Positions 23,450 to 35,359 of a stretch of DNA of 64,000 nt are shown here, in pieces. Origin of the DNA: Petrosia ficiformis. Lineage: Eukaryota; Porifera; Demospongiae; Haplosclerida; Petrosiidae. The notes under the pieces are model-generated. The model saw only the letters and a program-made list of their open reading frames with translations, made no database searches and was not told the DNA's origin. How positions within the stretch are numbered: position 1 is the first letter of the stretch; each line of letters starts with the position of its first letter. Both the position numbers and the translations under genes were made by a program. The stretch spans positions 12,481,309-12,545,308 of the forward strand of contig OX345636.1 in assembly GCA_947044365.1 (NCBI GenBank). Reading direction: 5' to 3'.

Positions 23450-25268
23450 CTATGATACTGTTGAATAATTTTTTCTTCTAAATTATTAATAATTATAAGT
23501 TTGGAGTTTGATCACCTTTGTTAACCACAGTTATAAAATGCCAGGTTGGACTGAATGTTTGAGATGGAAAGAGTTCTATAGATTGAAGTAACGCATGCAA
23601 TAACATCACTGCACACACAACCTAACATGTTACATTCCTCCCTCCTTAAGGGAGTGCTATTATGTCCAAGCTACAAATCATGCTGATCCGATTGACAATG
23701 AATGATCAGGGAGACAGTGTGTATGGAGGGTGATACATGTCATTATTATCTACTTCATCATGTGGTTGTCATCAAGTGAGAACATATGTCATATGTAGAT
23801 ATAATTGAAGGGTGGTCTAACTCTAACCAGCTATACCCCACAGTAAGTATTTAATTTCTTTTAATTTTTATCTGCTCCTGGAACACATCATAATATTATT
23901 ATGAGAGTGTATTTATGGCTCGTGATGTTACCTGGGAACATTACTGTTTTGTGAGTTAGAGCACCAACTCTTAATTATTTTTTTTTCTATATAATTTATG
24001 ATGAAGCAGTGGAAAATGTGAATAGGTACTGCTAATACAGTACACATGCCCAAGAAAAAAGTAATAATAACACGGACAATTAGTTAATATTTTAATCTGC
24101 ATACTGTTAAAAATGGGGTGCTCATACACATGTTTAAAAGTAACACCCTTTTAGCACAACATTTGTTAGCGAAAGAGTGTCTACAAAATGATGATGTTGA
24201 AAATATCACTTCTATTGAATGATTTACTTTATATTACTATGTTTAGTCTAAAGAGTAAACGTTTCCATAGCAACTACATTTACAATCAATGATGCTAATT
24301 TAAACATGCGTATGAGCATCCCATTTCAACAGTGCACAACACTTAAAATTATGCAAAGATCTAGAACTCCAGAAAGGTTACAGGAAATGTGTGATGAGTT
24401 AAGCAAATGTAAAGTGGAATGATAAAAAGGATGAAGATTATATCTAGTAATCTAGTAAACAGTATAGTTTGAAAAATTGTTATGATAACAAGTATTAATT
24501 CTAGAATTTAAATACAAGTTAAAAGTGACATGTGCATGAAGGTACCAAAATATTTTCATTTTATAATTTTAAAAAGTGTACATACGAAACAAAGTAAAAG
24601 GTGCCCTTTTGCACACTGCAAAAACAGCTTGGTTATTTCAACTGATCAGTACTTTTGGTTACATTAAATTGCATTTCAATGATATTACAAAGTTTATCTT
24701 TTATTGCTGAATTGAGGTGTTGAAGAGTAAGTCATGAAGACTAGTTTGTATTTGGTTATTGATGACTAATGTGATGTATTTGAATATTAATGTGATGTGT
24801 ACAATGTACAGGTGTTTCTTAATTACTGTATGTGTTAACTATCTTATTTATGTACTTGTTTAAACATGGGGGCAGGAATATTCTAGTATGATCATCACAT
24901 GTATCTTTGGAATATTCTAGATTTTTAGTTGTGTATATATATATAATCATTATTGTGTTTGTTCAATTTAGTTCAATAAACGATCCCAGTATCTTAAAAC
25001 ATACCAACTAAGTAAACTGATTTGAGCTAAATCATAGTTTGCATATCAGTACTTAATTCTCATACCATGATAACAGAACACACACACAAAGCAGAAACAA
25101 CTTCTTCAATAGGAACATTATTCAAACACAGATATGGAGTTCTAATAATTTTCACACTGATGATTCAGTATAAATAATTGAGTAAGTTTCCTGTAAAACA
25201 GAGAAAAGGATTGAGCTATATTCTGGCTCGTGTAGACTGTGAAGATGTTCCTAGTGAAGCCATTGCTA
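23450..25268. other. Non-coding inner part of the left palindrome arm
   Basis: No open frames with motif or splice support. Pairs with 25498-27480. It contains one MITE listed separately and a duplicated block near 24890-24960 rich in TA. Confidence 0.6.
24104..24332. mobile_element. 229-bp MITE specific to the left arm
   Basis: The ends ctgttaaaaatggggtgctc and gagcatcccatttcaacag are inverted repeats continuing into atac.catgttt. The right arm has the uninterrupted junction near 26010 (gtgttgtgtagattaaat), so the element entered after the arms duplicated. A possible target repeat tgca flanks it. Confidence 0.82.
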
Positions 25269-26429
25269 AACATTGGTCTGAAAGTGTATTTTTGTAAACA
25301 TCGATCGCGTTTTTAATCATGCATGAACGGCAAACTACCACGCATTTATATTATGGTGTCTGACGAACCCACGTGTATACGCCTTCGTTAAATATGGCGT
25401 GTACACCTCAAGGTTAGCCAACACGAAGAAATGAAGTCACCTACTATTATGCCTTCTGTCATTGAAGTAATTGCATTGAAGGCTTCCTACTACTTTGTCA
25501 ATGGCTTCACTAGGAACATCTTCACAGTCTATTTGAGCCAGAATATAGCTCGATTCTTTCTGTTTTACAGGAAACTTAGTCAATTAGGCTAATATTTATA
25601 CTGAATCAGTATGAGAATTTTTAGAACTCAGTCACATCCATCTCTGTGTTTGAATAGTCTTCTTATTGAAAAAGTTGTTTCTGCTTTGTGTGTGTTCTGT
25701 TATGGTATGAGAATTACTTATCAGTTGAAATAACCAACCTGTTTTTGCAGTGTGCAAAAGGGCACCTTTTACTTTGTGCACTTTTTAAAATGATAAAATG
25801 AAACTTTTTGGTACCTGTCTCTTTTTAACTTGTATTTAAATTCTAGAATTAATACTTGTACAATTTTTTTAAACTATACTGTTTACTAGATTACTAGATG
25901 TAGTCTTCGTTCTTTTTATCATTCCACTTTACATTTGCTTAACTCATCACACATTTCTTGTAACTTTTCTGGAATTCTAGATCTTTGCATAATCTTAAGT
26001 GTTGTGTAGATTAAATTAAAAACTAATTGTCCGTGTTATTATTAATTTTTTTCTTAGGCATGTGTACTGTATTAGCAGTACCTATTCACATTTTCCACTG
26101 CTTCATCATAAATTACATAGAAACAAAAATAATAAAGAGTTAGTGCTCTAACTCACAAAACAGTAATGTTCCCAGGTAACATCACGAACCATGAATACAC
26201 TTTCATAATATGATGTGTTTAGGAGCAGATAAAAATTAATACTTCATATATATTTGGTAGTGTGGGGTATATCTGGTTAGAGTTAGACCACCCTTCCTTC
26301 AATTATATATATATATATGACATCTGTTCTTACTTGATGACAAAATAGTACCACTACATGATGAAGTAGATAATTATGACATGTATCACCCAAGATACAC
26401 ACTGTCTCCCTGATCATTCATTGTCAATC

Positions 26430-27420
26430 CAGGGCCTAAAATATGTCTAGTAAATGCCAAAAAGCTAGTAGATGTTTGGCTTTGGCTACTTGGGTATAGT
26501 TCCAATATGTCTTATTGATTGTCAATGTGACACATTAATTCACACATCTGTTAGTACCTAGTACCTATTCATGCATATAATATTTACAAATACTTTCAGG
26601 ACTAGTATATAGAGTACTTGTCATAATGAAGTATATTAACAAAACAAAGTATTATATAAGTATAACCTGTGGTGTATTATAATCATAGTTTATCATACCC
26701 ATTCTATCATCTGTGAACGCTGTAAAAACTGATTTGTTATTTTGACCAATTTAATTGGCTATATGAGTTTCATTTTTATAATTATAAACCTCAAAAATAA
26801 ATAATATTTATGAAGCCAAGAACAAGCTGAAACTAGATGTCATCCATACTGCTTGACAATTTTTTACAGTGTTGCAACTGTGCTAACAAATAAATTAGTT
26901 ATTTTAACAACTTTGTTTTTGCAGTGATTCAACAAACGTTGCTTATTTTCTTACTATGTACATACTTATAATAAATAAATTACTGTGCGATTCTTTATTG
27001 TGTAATGCACTTTATATACTAGTTAATAAAGATATATATGTAGTCTCAGGAGCATATTATTAATATTGAACTCATGATAGTACTATTTTACTGTCGGAAA
27101 ACATTCATACAACAGTTAGAATCTTTTTTTTTTTTACCTATTTCCATCTTTTCAAGTAGCTTTTTATTGGAAAATGATCATGAAACTCATAAACTATAGT
27201 TTGTGAGTTTCATTTTCCAATAAAAATGGGTAAACATTAGTGATACACATGAACATAATTACACTAGAAAAAGGAGTGAACACAGGTATAGGTATAAGTA
27301 CAAGCAGTTTTAGTTGCCTATAATATCTGTATCTGAATTATAGGCAAAACCTAGTATAGGTCAGTCAAGTCTCCAGTTTATAGGTTGGGCTAGTAGTAAT
27401 TCTGAGAAGTTTTAGGCCCT
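26430..27420. mobile_element. 991-bp inverted-repeat element specific to the right arm
   Basis: It begins cagggcctaaaa and ends ttttaggccct, inside sequence that is continuous in the left arm near 23690-23700. The flanks repeat caatc. The termini resemble hAT ends, but an 8-bp target repeat is not clean. The interior is non-coding and includes a hairpin at about 27160-27230 (attggaaaatg...cattttccaat). Confidence 0.7.
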
Positions 27421-27649
27421 CAATCAGGTCAGCATGATTTGTAGCTTGGACATAATAGCAATCCCTTTAAGGAGGGAGGAATGTAACATGTTAGGTTGTG
27501 ATGTTGCATATATGCGTTATTTTAGTCTATAGAACCCTTTCCATCTCAAATATTCAGCTTAATTTGTACTCCAACCTGGCATTTTGTATACAAATTAATT
27601 ATTAATAATTTAGAAGAAAAAATTATTTAACAGTATCATTGTCAATTAA

Positions 27650-28005
27650 AATGGTTACACAATACTCCTTTATAGCAGTAATAAACAAGTGTTATACAAA
27701 CTATAAAACTATAATTATTAATAAAGAAAAAATTATTTAACAGCATCATAATCAATTAAAGTGGTTACACACTACTCCTTTGTAGCAGTAATAAACAAGT
27801 GTTATACAAACTATAAAACTATAATTATTAATAAAGAAAAAATTATTTAACAGCATCATAGTCAATTAAAGTGGTTACACACTACTCCTTTATAGCAGTA
27901 ATAAACAAGTGTTATACAAACTATAAAACTATAATTATTAATAAAGAAAAAAATATTTAACAGCATCATAGTCAATTAAAGTGGTTACACACTACTCCTT
28001 TATAG
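27650..28005. repeat. 110-bp tandem repeat containing the gene's own C-terminal end
   Basis: Units repeat the stop-codon region of methyltransferase copy 2 (minus-strand VTAIKE-stop) plus its 3' flank; the phrase tatagcagta or its variant recurs at 27671, 27781, 27891 and 28001. The left arm has a single unit at 23400-23480, so the array expanded after the inverted duplication. Confidence 0.9.
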
Positions 28006-28792
28006 CAGTAACAAACAACCACCCTACCATATCTTTAAATTGATATCCCTGGGCCAGTGTTTTAGGATCAAGAGAGCATTGTTGTACATTTACATCAGTA
28101 AATCCTTGTTCCTTGAGTACTCCTGCCAGGTACTCTCCTGTGAGACAAAGAGTTGGGTACTTCTCTGACCCAACTGTATATTCTCCGGCTTCTATCTCCA
28201 TTGTCCTGAATTCAGGCTCATACATCATAAACGTACCGCCAACTTTTAGAAGGCCAGAGACTTTACTGAGGCCTATCCTGAATTTTTCTTTTGTATAACA
28301 TGCAACAGCAAGACAGCCCGAGTCAATGACGACATCATAAGGGCCTACAAACTCTTTTTGTATTGGTGGATCTGCATTGATATCACAGTGTGCCAACTTC
28401 ACAACTTGGCGAACTACCTCCTCCCTCTCTCGTGCTTCCTTTTCACTTTTACCCTCTAGCTTCTTCACCACATTATCAAAGAAGGGTGACCAATTGAATG
28501 CTGTGGGATCCTTTCCCAGCCATTTCCGTAGTGTTTCTAGATTCTTTTCTGAATAGTCAGACCACACCAGTTCAGATGCATGAGCAGCAGCAGATATACT
28601 GTTCATCACTACTGGACCTACGCCATAGTCTAGAATTTTCAAGGACCGAGAAGGAAGATGTAGAAATGCCTCATGAAAACTGTCAAGGAGGAACAGCACT
28701 CTGTCTGGAATATTTGAATCGTAGAAACGTGTTCTAAGATAGTCATCCGAGTCGAATGACTGGTACTTAATATCAAGAGCCAAAGTATCCAT
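27992..28792 (-). CDS. NNMT/PNMT/TEMT-family N-methyltransferase, copy 2
   Basis: A 266-residue open frame identical in protein sequence to residues 22-287 of copy 1 except Ala to Thr at the third residue. All cofactor motifs (ILDYGVGP, VWSDYSEKNL, LLKVGGTF) are kept. Upstream, the ATG used by copy 1 is present but small insertions put it out of frame and lead to a stop, so this copy must start at the internal Met. The stop codon lies at the edge of the 110-bp array. Transcribed head-on toward copy 1 across the palindrome centre (tail-to-tail). Coding conservation is stronger than in the arms around it, which suggests both copies are functional or that gene conversion acts. Confidence 0.86.
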   Translation of the reverse strand: MDTLALDIKYQSFDSDDYLRTRFYDSNIPDRVLFLLDSFHEAFLHLPSRSLKILDYGVGPVVMNSISAAAHASELVWSDYSEKNLETLRKWLGKDPTAFNWSPFFDNVVKKLEGKSEKEAREREEVVRQVVKLAHCDINADPPIQKEFVGPYDVVIDSGCLAVACYTKEKFRIGLSKVSGLLKVGGTFMMYEPEFRTMEIEAGEYTVGSEKYPTLCLTGEYLAGVLKEQGFTDVNVQQCSLDPKTLAQGYQFKDMVGWLFVTAIKE

Positions 28793-29377
28793 TTCTTGAT
28801 TGGGCCGGTTTAGCTGACTAGTTCAACCGGGCGAGTTGATGTCGTTCACGTGTCAATAGCGCCATTTAATTTGACTCCGTTAATGATATTCATGGACAAT
28901 AACTGTTTTGACCTTTTAGTGGTTGAAAACAATTATGAATATGGTAAAAACAAAAAACACTATGAAGAAGTGTATACACAGCTAATTACTTGCATAATAT
29001 CGTTATTGTTGACAGTGTGTGTGTGAAAGATCATAATAGTTTTACGTAGTTACAATTATATATAATTATTATAATTATAATTATTGTATAATTATATATA
29101 CCATGGTATTGAGGGGAGTGGCATAATTCAATTAGTGCCCGAGGGTGCCGGTGGACGTGGGTGTCTTAGCTTAATATGGATTTTTATTGGTGTTGCCATG
29201 GAGTCTCCAGGGAACGATCCTGACGTCATCAACTCTACGTATACGTACCAGTCCTAGATCCTAGAATTAGTATATTTTAGTCTACTATATAGGGTAAACA
29301 ATGAACATTACTAAACACTAACCAGACTCTTACCAGAGTAGCTGAGAGTACCAGACCTAGCAGAGACCAGAGTAACC

Positions 29378-29745
29378 TATGGATTCCGACAAGGAGAACT
29401 GTGGTGAAAAGGCCTCGTCTGTCACTTTCTCTGAAAAACAGGCGATTTGCTTCTCCACTTACTGCAAACGAGATGAGGAAAGTTTGTGAGGGATTCACTC
29501 CACAGAACAGAACTAAAAACACTGATTGGGCACCTCATGTGTTTCAAGAATGGCAGAAAAAGAGAAATGGTGGCATGGTGATCAGTGCCCTTCGGATCTC
29601 CTGGAACGTCCTTCTGCTGAAAAGCATGACTACTGGCTTTCCTGTTTCGTCGTTGAATGCAGGCGAGTAGATGGGCTATCCTTCCAGTACTTTATATCAA
29701 CTGTTGGCTGGAGTCAGTGGATGTCTATCAGAGCCAAGAGATTTT
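29378..29745 (+). pseudogene. Crypton-like tyrosine recombinase, N-terminal relic
   Basis: Pieces in two frames match the N-terminal core-binding region of the KIAA1958/ZMYM-type recombinase family: RRFASPLTANEMRKVCEGFT and WAPHVFQEWQKKRN in one frame, then CPSDLLERPSAEKHDYWL and FVVECRRVDG in another. An ATG at 29378 opens a short acidic leader. There is no catalytic half. It sits in the 1.4-kb insert found only in the right arm. Confidence 0.6.
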
Positions 29746-29997
29746 GAAAGAAAAATCTGATTATGGAATAGTTGGATCGATGTTTGCTTGTTTAAACAGC
29801 TGTTCCATCAACATTTCTTCTCAAACCATGGTTATTAATATGCAACAACCTACTAATACTGCCGTCAATATGGATACCAGATTCTGGTGTGTTATATTTA
29901 TATTCTATTTTCTGTTGATTATCACAATTATTATAAATGCAATATGAAAACCACAGGACAATAATAATATTAACCACAGATGTCAATATGGAATATA

Positions 29998-30476
29998 CTG
30001 TAGAACCCTTATTATTAGCAGAACCCACATTTAGCGACCAAAACACAAACCTATATTTAGCAGCCTTTAATATTAGCGATGTCTATATTGAAAATACTAT
30101 AATAACAATGCTAGTATTAACTTCAGCATCAAATTCTACATGACATTGTACATACAGTATATACTATAGTATACTAGTACAGTATAAAAGGTTCAGCATT
30201 GTAACATTTACATTCACCTAATCTTTGCTATTTCTTCAGATACAGCAACATTTGCTACTTTGAAATACTCTTCTTCTGGGAGTTGGACTACCTCAGCTCG
30301 CTTAAAATATTTAGCAATATCCATTCCACAACTTAAGACTGACCACATGCTCGGTAAATAATATTATGACGTCATCACTTACTGGTATTTTTAGCATACG
30401 CTATATATTTAGCACAAGAAGCCAAAACGCTAAGAACGCTAGATTAAATGGAACGCTAACAATAAGGGATTTACAG
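29998..30476. mobile_element. Tc1/mariner (pogo-like) MITE with TA target
   Basis: The ends ctgtagaacccttattatt and aataagggatttacag are inverted repeats of about 24 bp, bordered by TA on both sides (29996-29997, 30477-30478). It is 479 bp long with internal repeats of ttagcg/ttagca and no coding potential. Confidence 0.75.
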
Positions 30477-30540
30477 TATATATTGCACTGTTGGTGCCTT
30501 TGATACTCTCATGCACCATTATACAATATATTATAAGGTT

Positions 30541-30760
30541 AGTGGTGATGTACATGCACATGTCTGTACTTCTTGTGACAAGATGTCCACACAAATGGAC
30601 AACTTAAAAAGACACATGAAACAACAACATTGTGATGATGTGACGATGGAACACGAAGACAGAAGAAATTCTTTTTTCATTCAATTGTAACAAAGGTCCA
30701 TTTTGAACATCCAGTGACATTATACAGCACTGTAGTAGAGCACACAACAGCAATCTAGGA
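30541..30760 (+). pseudogene. C2H2 zinc-finger fragment (right arm), broken
   Basis: Counterpart of 22090-22300 in the opposite arm: VCTSCDKMSTQMDNLKRHMK with the finger core kept but the zinc-finger Phe changed, followed by stops. Confidence 0.5.
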
Positions 30761-31099
30761 ACACACACAACATTATATACACATACAATAATGTACATGT
30801 ACATTGACTAGTACTCTATATTAATGATGCAACACATTAATATTGGACCTGTTGAAGGGTGTTCTACTGTTACTACAATACATCTCTAGGTACACGAACC
30901 TTGGAATTTGAATTACAGACAAAGTTTAACCAGAATAATAAACACTATGATTCTATCATATCCATCACATCACCGCAGAAAAAACATCAATTACAGCACC
31001 AGAAATAACTAAATCTCACACACTAGGTGATATTACCAATATTTAATCACTAAGTCTTCAATATTTGTTGGCATACTTTGCAAGTTTAATTGTTTACAG

Positions 31100-31530
31100 T
31101 ATTAGTAAGACAAATTAATGACTTCATTCAATCACTAACCCTCAGTGTCTCCAGACCCAAAATTTGATTTTTCCCCAGGTGAGCATAAAAAAATATCCCT
31201 GTGTTTTAATTAGAAACAAAAAATTTTTAATCACTATCAAAAGTTCAAAACTATCGGTCATAATTTCAGCATTTATACATTTACACATGGCAGTATCTGG
31301 CTTAAACTCTATGGAATTGCAAGGTAAGCCTTGTTTGACCAGTATAAGGGCATCTAATGTTTCTGTCTTTAGTTTATTTCTTGTTTGACTGAGTGTGACT
31401 ATGAAAAGATTCTTTCCACATCAGCATCGTCATTATATGTCACCATCTCTAATAGCTTTTACTGCATTAGCCTTCTCTTGGTGCTTTTTGGAATTATGGT
31501 GCTTCTTTAGCTTGGACACTCCTGCTGCCA
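31100..31530. other. No gene recognised
   Basis: Short open frames only. The edge of the palindrome fades near 31095-31135. Confidence 0.4.
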
Positions 31531-31665
31531 ACAACTAGTATCTTCGGTTAACAATAAATAACGTACTGCCAACAACTAGTATCTTCGGTTAACAATAAAT
31601 ATTGTACTGGGAAATTGATATACTAGTATCTTCGGTTAACAATAAATATTGTACTGGGAAATTGA
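31527..31665. repeat. Short tandem repeat
   Basis: Three copies of a unit with actagtatcttcggttaac and aataaatattgtactggg, of unequal spacing. Confidence 0.85.
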
Positions 31666-31767
31666 TATCGCTTTAATAACAGCAAGTACAAAAATTAAAA
31701 TATAACCTGATAACTAACAAAACTGAGTGACTCAAATACACAAGCATTGAGAATCTTCTAGAATACG

Positions 31768-31815
31768 AAAAGTAATTAAAACTATACAATATATTGTATA
31801 GTTTTAATTACTTTT
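31768..31815. repeat. 48-bp perfect palindrome
   Basis: The arm aaaagtaattaaaactatac runs into its exact reverse complement around an atat centre, with no loop. Confidence 0.95.
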
Positions 31816-32095
31816 GATATACACAAAAAAGTAATGTGCTAAATCCCATGCACACTAGTGTGCAGTGGTAGCATAAAGTATGCTATTTTAACTCCAATTA
31901 ACACTGATGTGCTGTTCAATTCAGTATGATAGCACAGTCAGTGTGATAATAGAATAACAGCTGTTATGATTTCATTAGCACACACAAACCTAGCACACTA
32001 TATTTAACACATTCACAATAGCCATAACACAGTTGTGCTAGAGCAGTTAAAGTAGCACAAATGTGCTATCTGAAAACCGCACTAATGTGCTAACT
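31815..32095. other. Cluster of AGCACA / TGTGCT motifs
   Basis: About a dozen copies of agcaca or tgtgct, some as palindromes (tagcacaaatgtgcta, cacactagtgtg), occur within 280 bp, far more than in neighbouring sequence. The function is unknown: it may be a decayed inverted-repeat element or a protein-binding cluster. Confidence 0.5.
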
Positions 32096-32400
32096 CATCA
32101 TAATTATTAAGATATGAAATTCATCAATAATACTTAAATTATTATTCTTTTTTTTATGGCCATCCCGCTTTCCCACGGGTTCGATGTATGTACATAATTA
32201 TTATTATAATGTGTGTATCAGGAAAGTAATTCTGCTGGTATAAGTTCATTATTAACTAATCACTGTTATGCCTGGGTGATAATTATAGTAGAAAAACTTA
32301 CTGCTATACATTCCTCATGAAAGCTAGGTCTTCTAGTATGCTATTAATGAATGTCAAGAGTGTACATATCAGAATACCTTGATCTATGTAACTGTGTTAA

Positions 32401-32475
32401 TCTATGCATGGCAGAATAACTATGTGTTAGTCTATGGATGGCAGAATAACTATGTGTTAATCTATGCATGGTAGT
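32401..32475. repeat. 30-bp tandem repeat, about 2.5 copies
   Basis: Units tctatgcatggcagaataac start at 32401, 32431 and 32461. Confidence 0.9.
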
Positions 32476-32569
32476 GTTACTCTACACATAGCATGTGCAG
32501 ATATACACACATACACTTTCACATTACTCAGCAAACAATATTTGATATTTTCAATTAATGTTTTCCATT

Positions 32570-32960
32570 TTACCAACAGGGAAGCATGTATTTCAATGAT
32601 AAGTTGTCCTTCGTGCCTGACAAAGGAGCCACTGAACTCACTACAGCTTTCCTCATTAACAATCTTTTACAAATACAGGACAAACTAAAGAATGAGCCAT
32701 GTGAACTCAATATAGAGTGTGATATTCATCATGACCCTCTTAGGGTATATTGTGAGCAGCTCATTTGTAAAGATTGTAGTTACTAAACAGCATCGTAATC
32801 ATGATTACAACCTTATTACCGAGTCCTACCCCAAACATCATCAACAGATAGAGGCTAACTTAACAACCGTGAAAGAGAAAGTAGCTGACATTCAATAATA
32901 CAGCACTGACTAATCTTACCACTCGAGAGGTGGAGGTCACTTAAACTTGTAAAGCAATCA
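32570..32960 (+). pseudogene. TRIM-like RING/B-box gene fragment
   Basis: Read in shifting frames, the segment gives the end of a RING finger (ISCPSCLTK), ATELTTAFLINNLLQIQDKL, a B-box (ECDIHHDPLRVYCE, QLICKDCSY), then, after a frameshift at about 32785, KQHRNHDYNLITESYPKHHQ and a coiled-coil start (IEANLTTVKEKVADI). This is the usual order of TRIM56/TRIM-like proteins that are abundant in sponges. At least two frame breaks and a stop occur, so it is a relic. From 32935 it runs into a sequence repeated inverted at 40850-40905 (aaagcaatcatagggatg). Confidence 0.68.
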
Positions 32961-32964
32961 TAGG

Positions 32965-34340
32965 GATGTTTTTTTCTCTATATACACTTGTTTTATATGT
33001 AATACTCTTGGTAAAAACAGATGATGGTGTGTTATAATATGTCATACCCAGAAATTGCATAGAAACTGATGTCATGACACGGAACTCGGTATACTATGGA
33101 TAAACGGACCGTGAAGATAATTACCATAGTAACATACTTATAATTTTTATTTTTAATAAACAAATAATTATCCTAAATCGTTGTTGTATTTCATCTTTCT
33201 TTGATAATTCTTCGTCCACTCTTGCTTCTACCTGCTCAGTCAACTCAGTAACAGGTAAAAATTCACTTTGAAAAATATACCTCAAACAGGAGCACTCTTT
33301 GTCAAAATATCTCACTTCTGTTGTTCAATAGGCCTCTATATTTGAGGCTTTTAATTTAAAGTACTACCTGACTAACTTCCATACTGCTGTAGCATGTTAC
33401 AAGACTCTTTTAACTTAATCTGGACGGTAACAGTGTATCTGTCACAGAAACGCACGATCTTGAAGAAATTTTTACTTCCAAACAAGTAAACAGGGATTCT
33501 TAAAGTTTAAAGTACTTCATTTAAACAACCAAGACATCTAGTAGTATTTTACACAGCACTAAAAGCAGTAGAACAACCACAACCCATTGTTGAAATTTTA
33601 ATTAGTTGTGGGTGTGGTCAATTAAAATTACAAAAAATTTGCTGAACTGGACTCTTTTCAAGGAAAAAAGGACTGCATTTCCGGCTTTGTGATGCCGTAT
33701 TTTACCATTAAATTTTAAAAAGAAAGCTAAGATATTAGACTAGGCCATCCGGTATATCCAAGGTGAACATCTTGAAATTTCTTTATAAAAAATTTTTACA
33801 TGCATTTCAAAAAAGCAAAAATTTGAAAATTTTTATTAGCTAATACATTTTCAATGGAGGCAATCTCGCTTTCAAAGATCGCCAAAAGGACTAAAGAAGA
33901 CCTGCATGAATGGAGTAGAAATTGTGTTAGTAATGTAGTATATAGATGTCTCCTACGCTGAAAGGGTGCACATCTTGGAATTTCCTTACTGGTTAAGAGA
34001 TAAAACCTGCTATTTTAAAATCTCCATTGAACGCCATACAAAACTTTCCCGCTAATATACGGAAAAATTACTGACAAAAATTGCCCGTGTCAAGCCATTG
34101 TTTACTATTTGTGGGTGTTACAATGTAACATTTAGTGTGTTCTACAAAAGTTTGTACTTGCAATACTCTTGTTTTATGTCCAGATACACATATATACACT
34201 CTATCTTGCCAAAATCATACAGTGTACTTTCCTCTCCAGATCTTTTTATTCTTATCGCCACATTGTTTGTGTATACTATGCCATTTGGTCTACAAAATAA
34301 ATTTATTATACATGCATAATTGACACTTTGCATCACAAAG
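32965..34340. other. Region without a recognised gene
   Basis: A minus-strand piece at 33121-33315 encodes a coiled-coil-like peptide (TELTEQVEARVDEELSKKDE) with no further support. Two similar phrases (aggtgaacatcttgaaattt at 33760; gggtgcacatcttggaattt at 33965) may be decayed repeats. Confidence 0.4.
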
Positions 34341-34979
34341 TATACCTTAATACAAGTAATGTCTTATCAAGTCCAGCTGCACTGGCTATTTCAATGGCTA
34401 TTTCCTCATCCAGCATACACATGGATCCTTCATGAAGGTATAACATAAATGTAAAATGACAGAAAACATTATCATAACTCACCACCAATTACTTCATCTC
34501 CTGCATACAAAAAGGATGAAGATGTTCCAGGTCTCGTAGCTAAAAGATAGCATATTGAAAACTGATGTTGAATGCTCACACTTAGTGCAATACTTTTGAA
34601 ACAGTTAGTTGTGTATCCTTTTAACTGTTTGTTTTTTCCTTCAAATCGCATACACCAAGTATTTCTTAGTGGTCCAAACCTTCAAGAACAAAGTTTGATA
34701 AACAATAATTTACCCTGTTAAAATACTTATAATAAATGTGTAGGTTCCTTAAAGTACTAGGGTTCACTAATTATTCATCATTGTTAATTATTAGTTATAA
34801 GTGGTTATTAATATTAGAAAACAAAAAAAAGAAGAAAACACCCAGGCTAGTAATCAAAGGACATAACCACTAGGGCACCAAGTTAACTATGCACCTTTTC
34901 AAGATATAACAAGTCTACTGAGGGTAATTAAACTTGGGGTTTTGAAAATTTACCCCGTGCTGGACCGGGTCTAAATACA

Positions 34980-35301
34980 TGTAACAGACATTATAAAGCT
35001 AAGACTAAGTTAAATGTGTTGTGTTAAGTATTCTTTCTTTGATTACATAGTTGTAGTTTACTTTGTGTACACCTGCTTCCATGTGTTTATTACTTGTGTA
35101 GCTATACTTTACTTTGAGTTGTAAGGTGTTTATTACCACCTGGTCTTATTGGTAATGTGTTGTTTTGTTCATTGTTATATATGTGTTGCTTTGTTCATTG
35201 TTACATGTAAGTATAAATGGACTATATTATTTATTATAAATATATCATTTTTATAACTCTGTTCGAGAACATAAGCTCCGGTAAAACTCAGCCTGGTTAC
35301 A
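34980..35301 (+). repeat. 5' LTR
   Basis: 322 bp, starting tgtaacagac and ending cctggttaca (TG...CA). Contains a possible core promoter TATAAATGG at about 35211. No difference from the 3' LTR was seen. Confidence 0.95.
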
Positions 35302-35359
35302 ATTGGCGCAGTGGGTAGGATCTCTCCTTGTATAGCAGACGAATCACTCCTAATTCATA

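Larger units (their letters stand above)
21730..31095. repeat. Large inverted duplication (palindrome) with about 230-bp spacer
   Basis: Left arm 21730-25268 and right arm 25498-31095 are reverse complements with high similarity. The inner edge is tgtgaagatgttcctagtga (25245-25264) against tcactaggaacatcttcaca (25504-25523). Each arm holds an NNMT-type gene and a C2H2-finger fragment. Differences are mostly discrete: a 229-bp MITE only in the left arm (24104-24332); a 991-bp inverted-repeat element (26430-27420), about 1.4 kb at 29101-30520 and an expanded 110-bp array (27650-28005) only in the right arm. Coding identity is much higher than in the non-coding flanks near the centre, which show many small changes. 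Confidence 0.93.
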
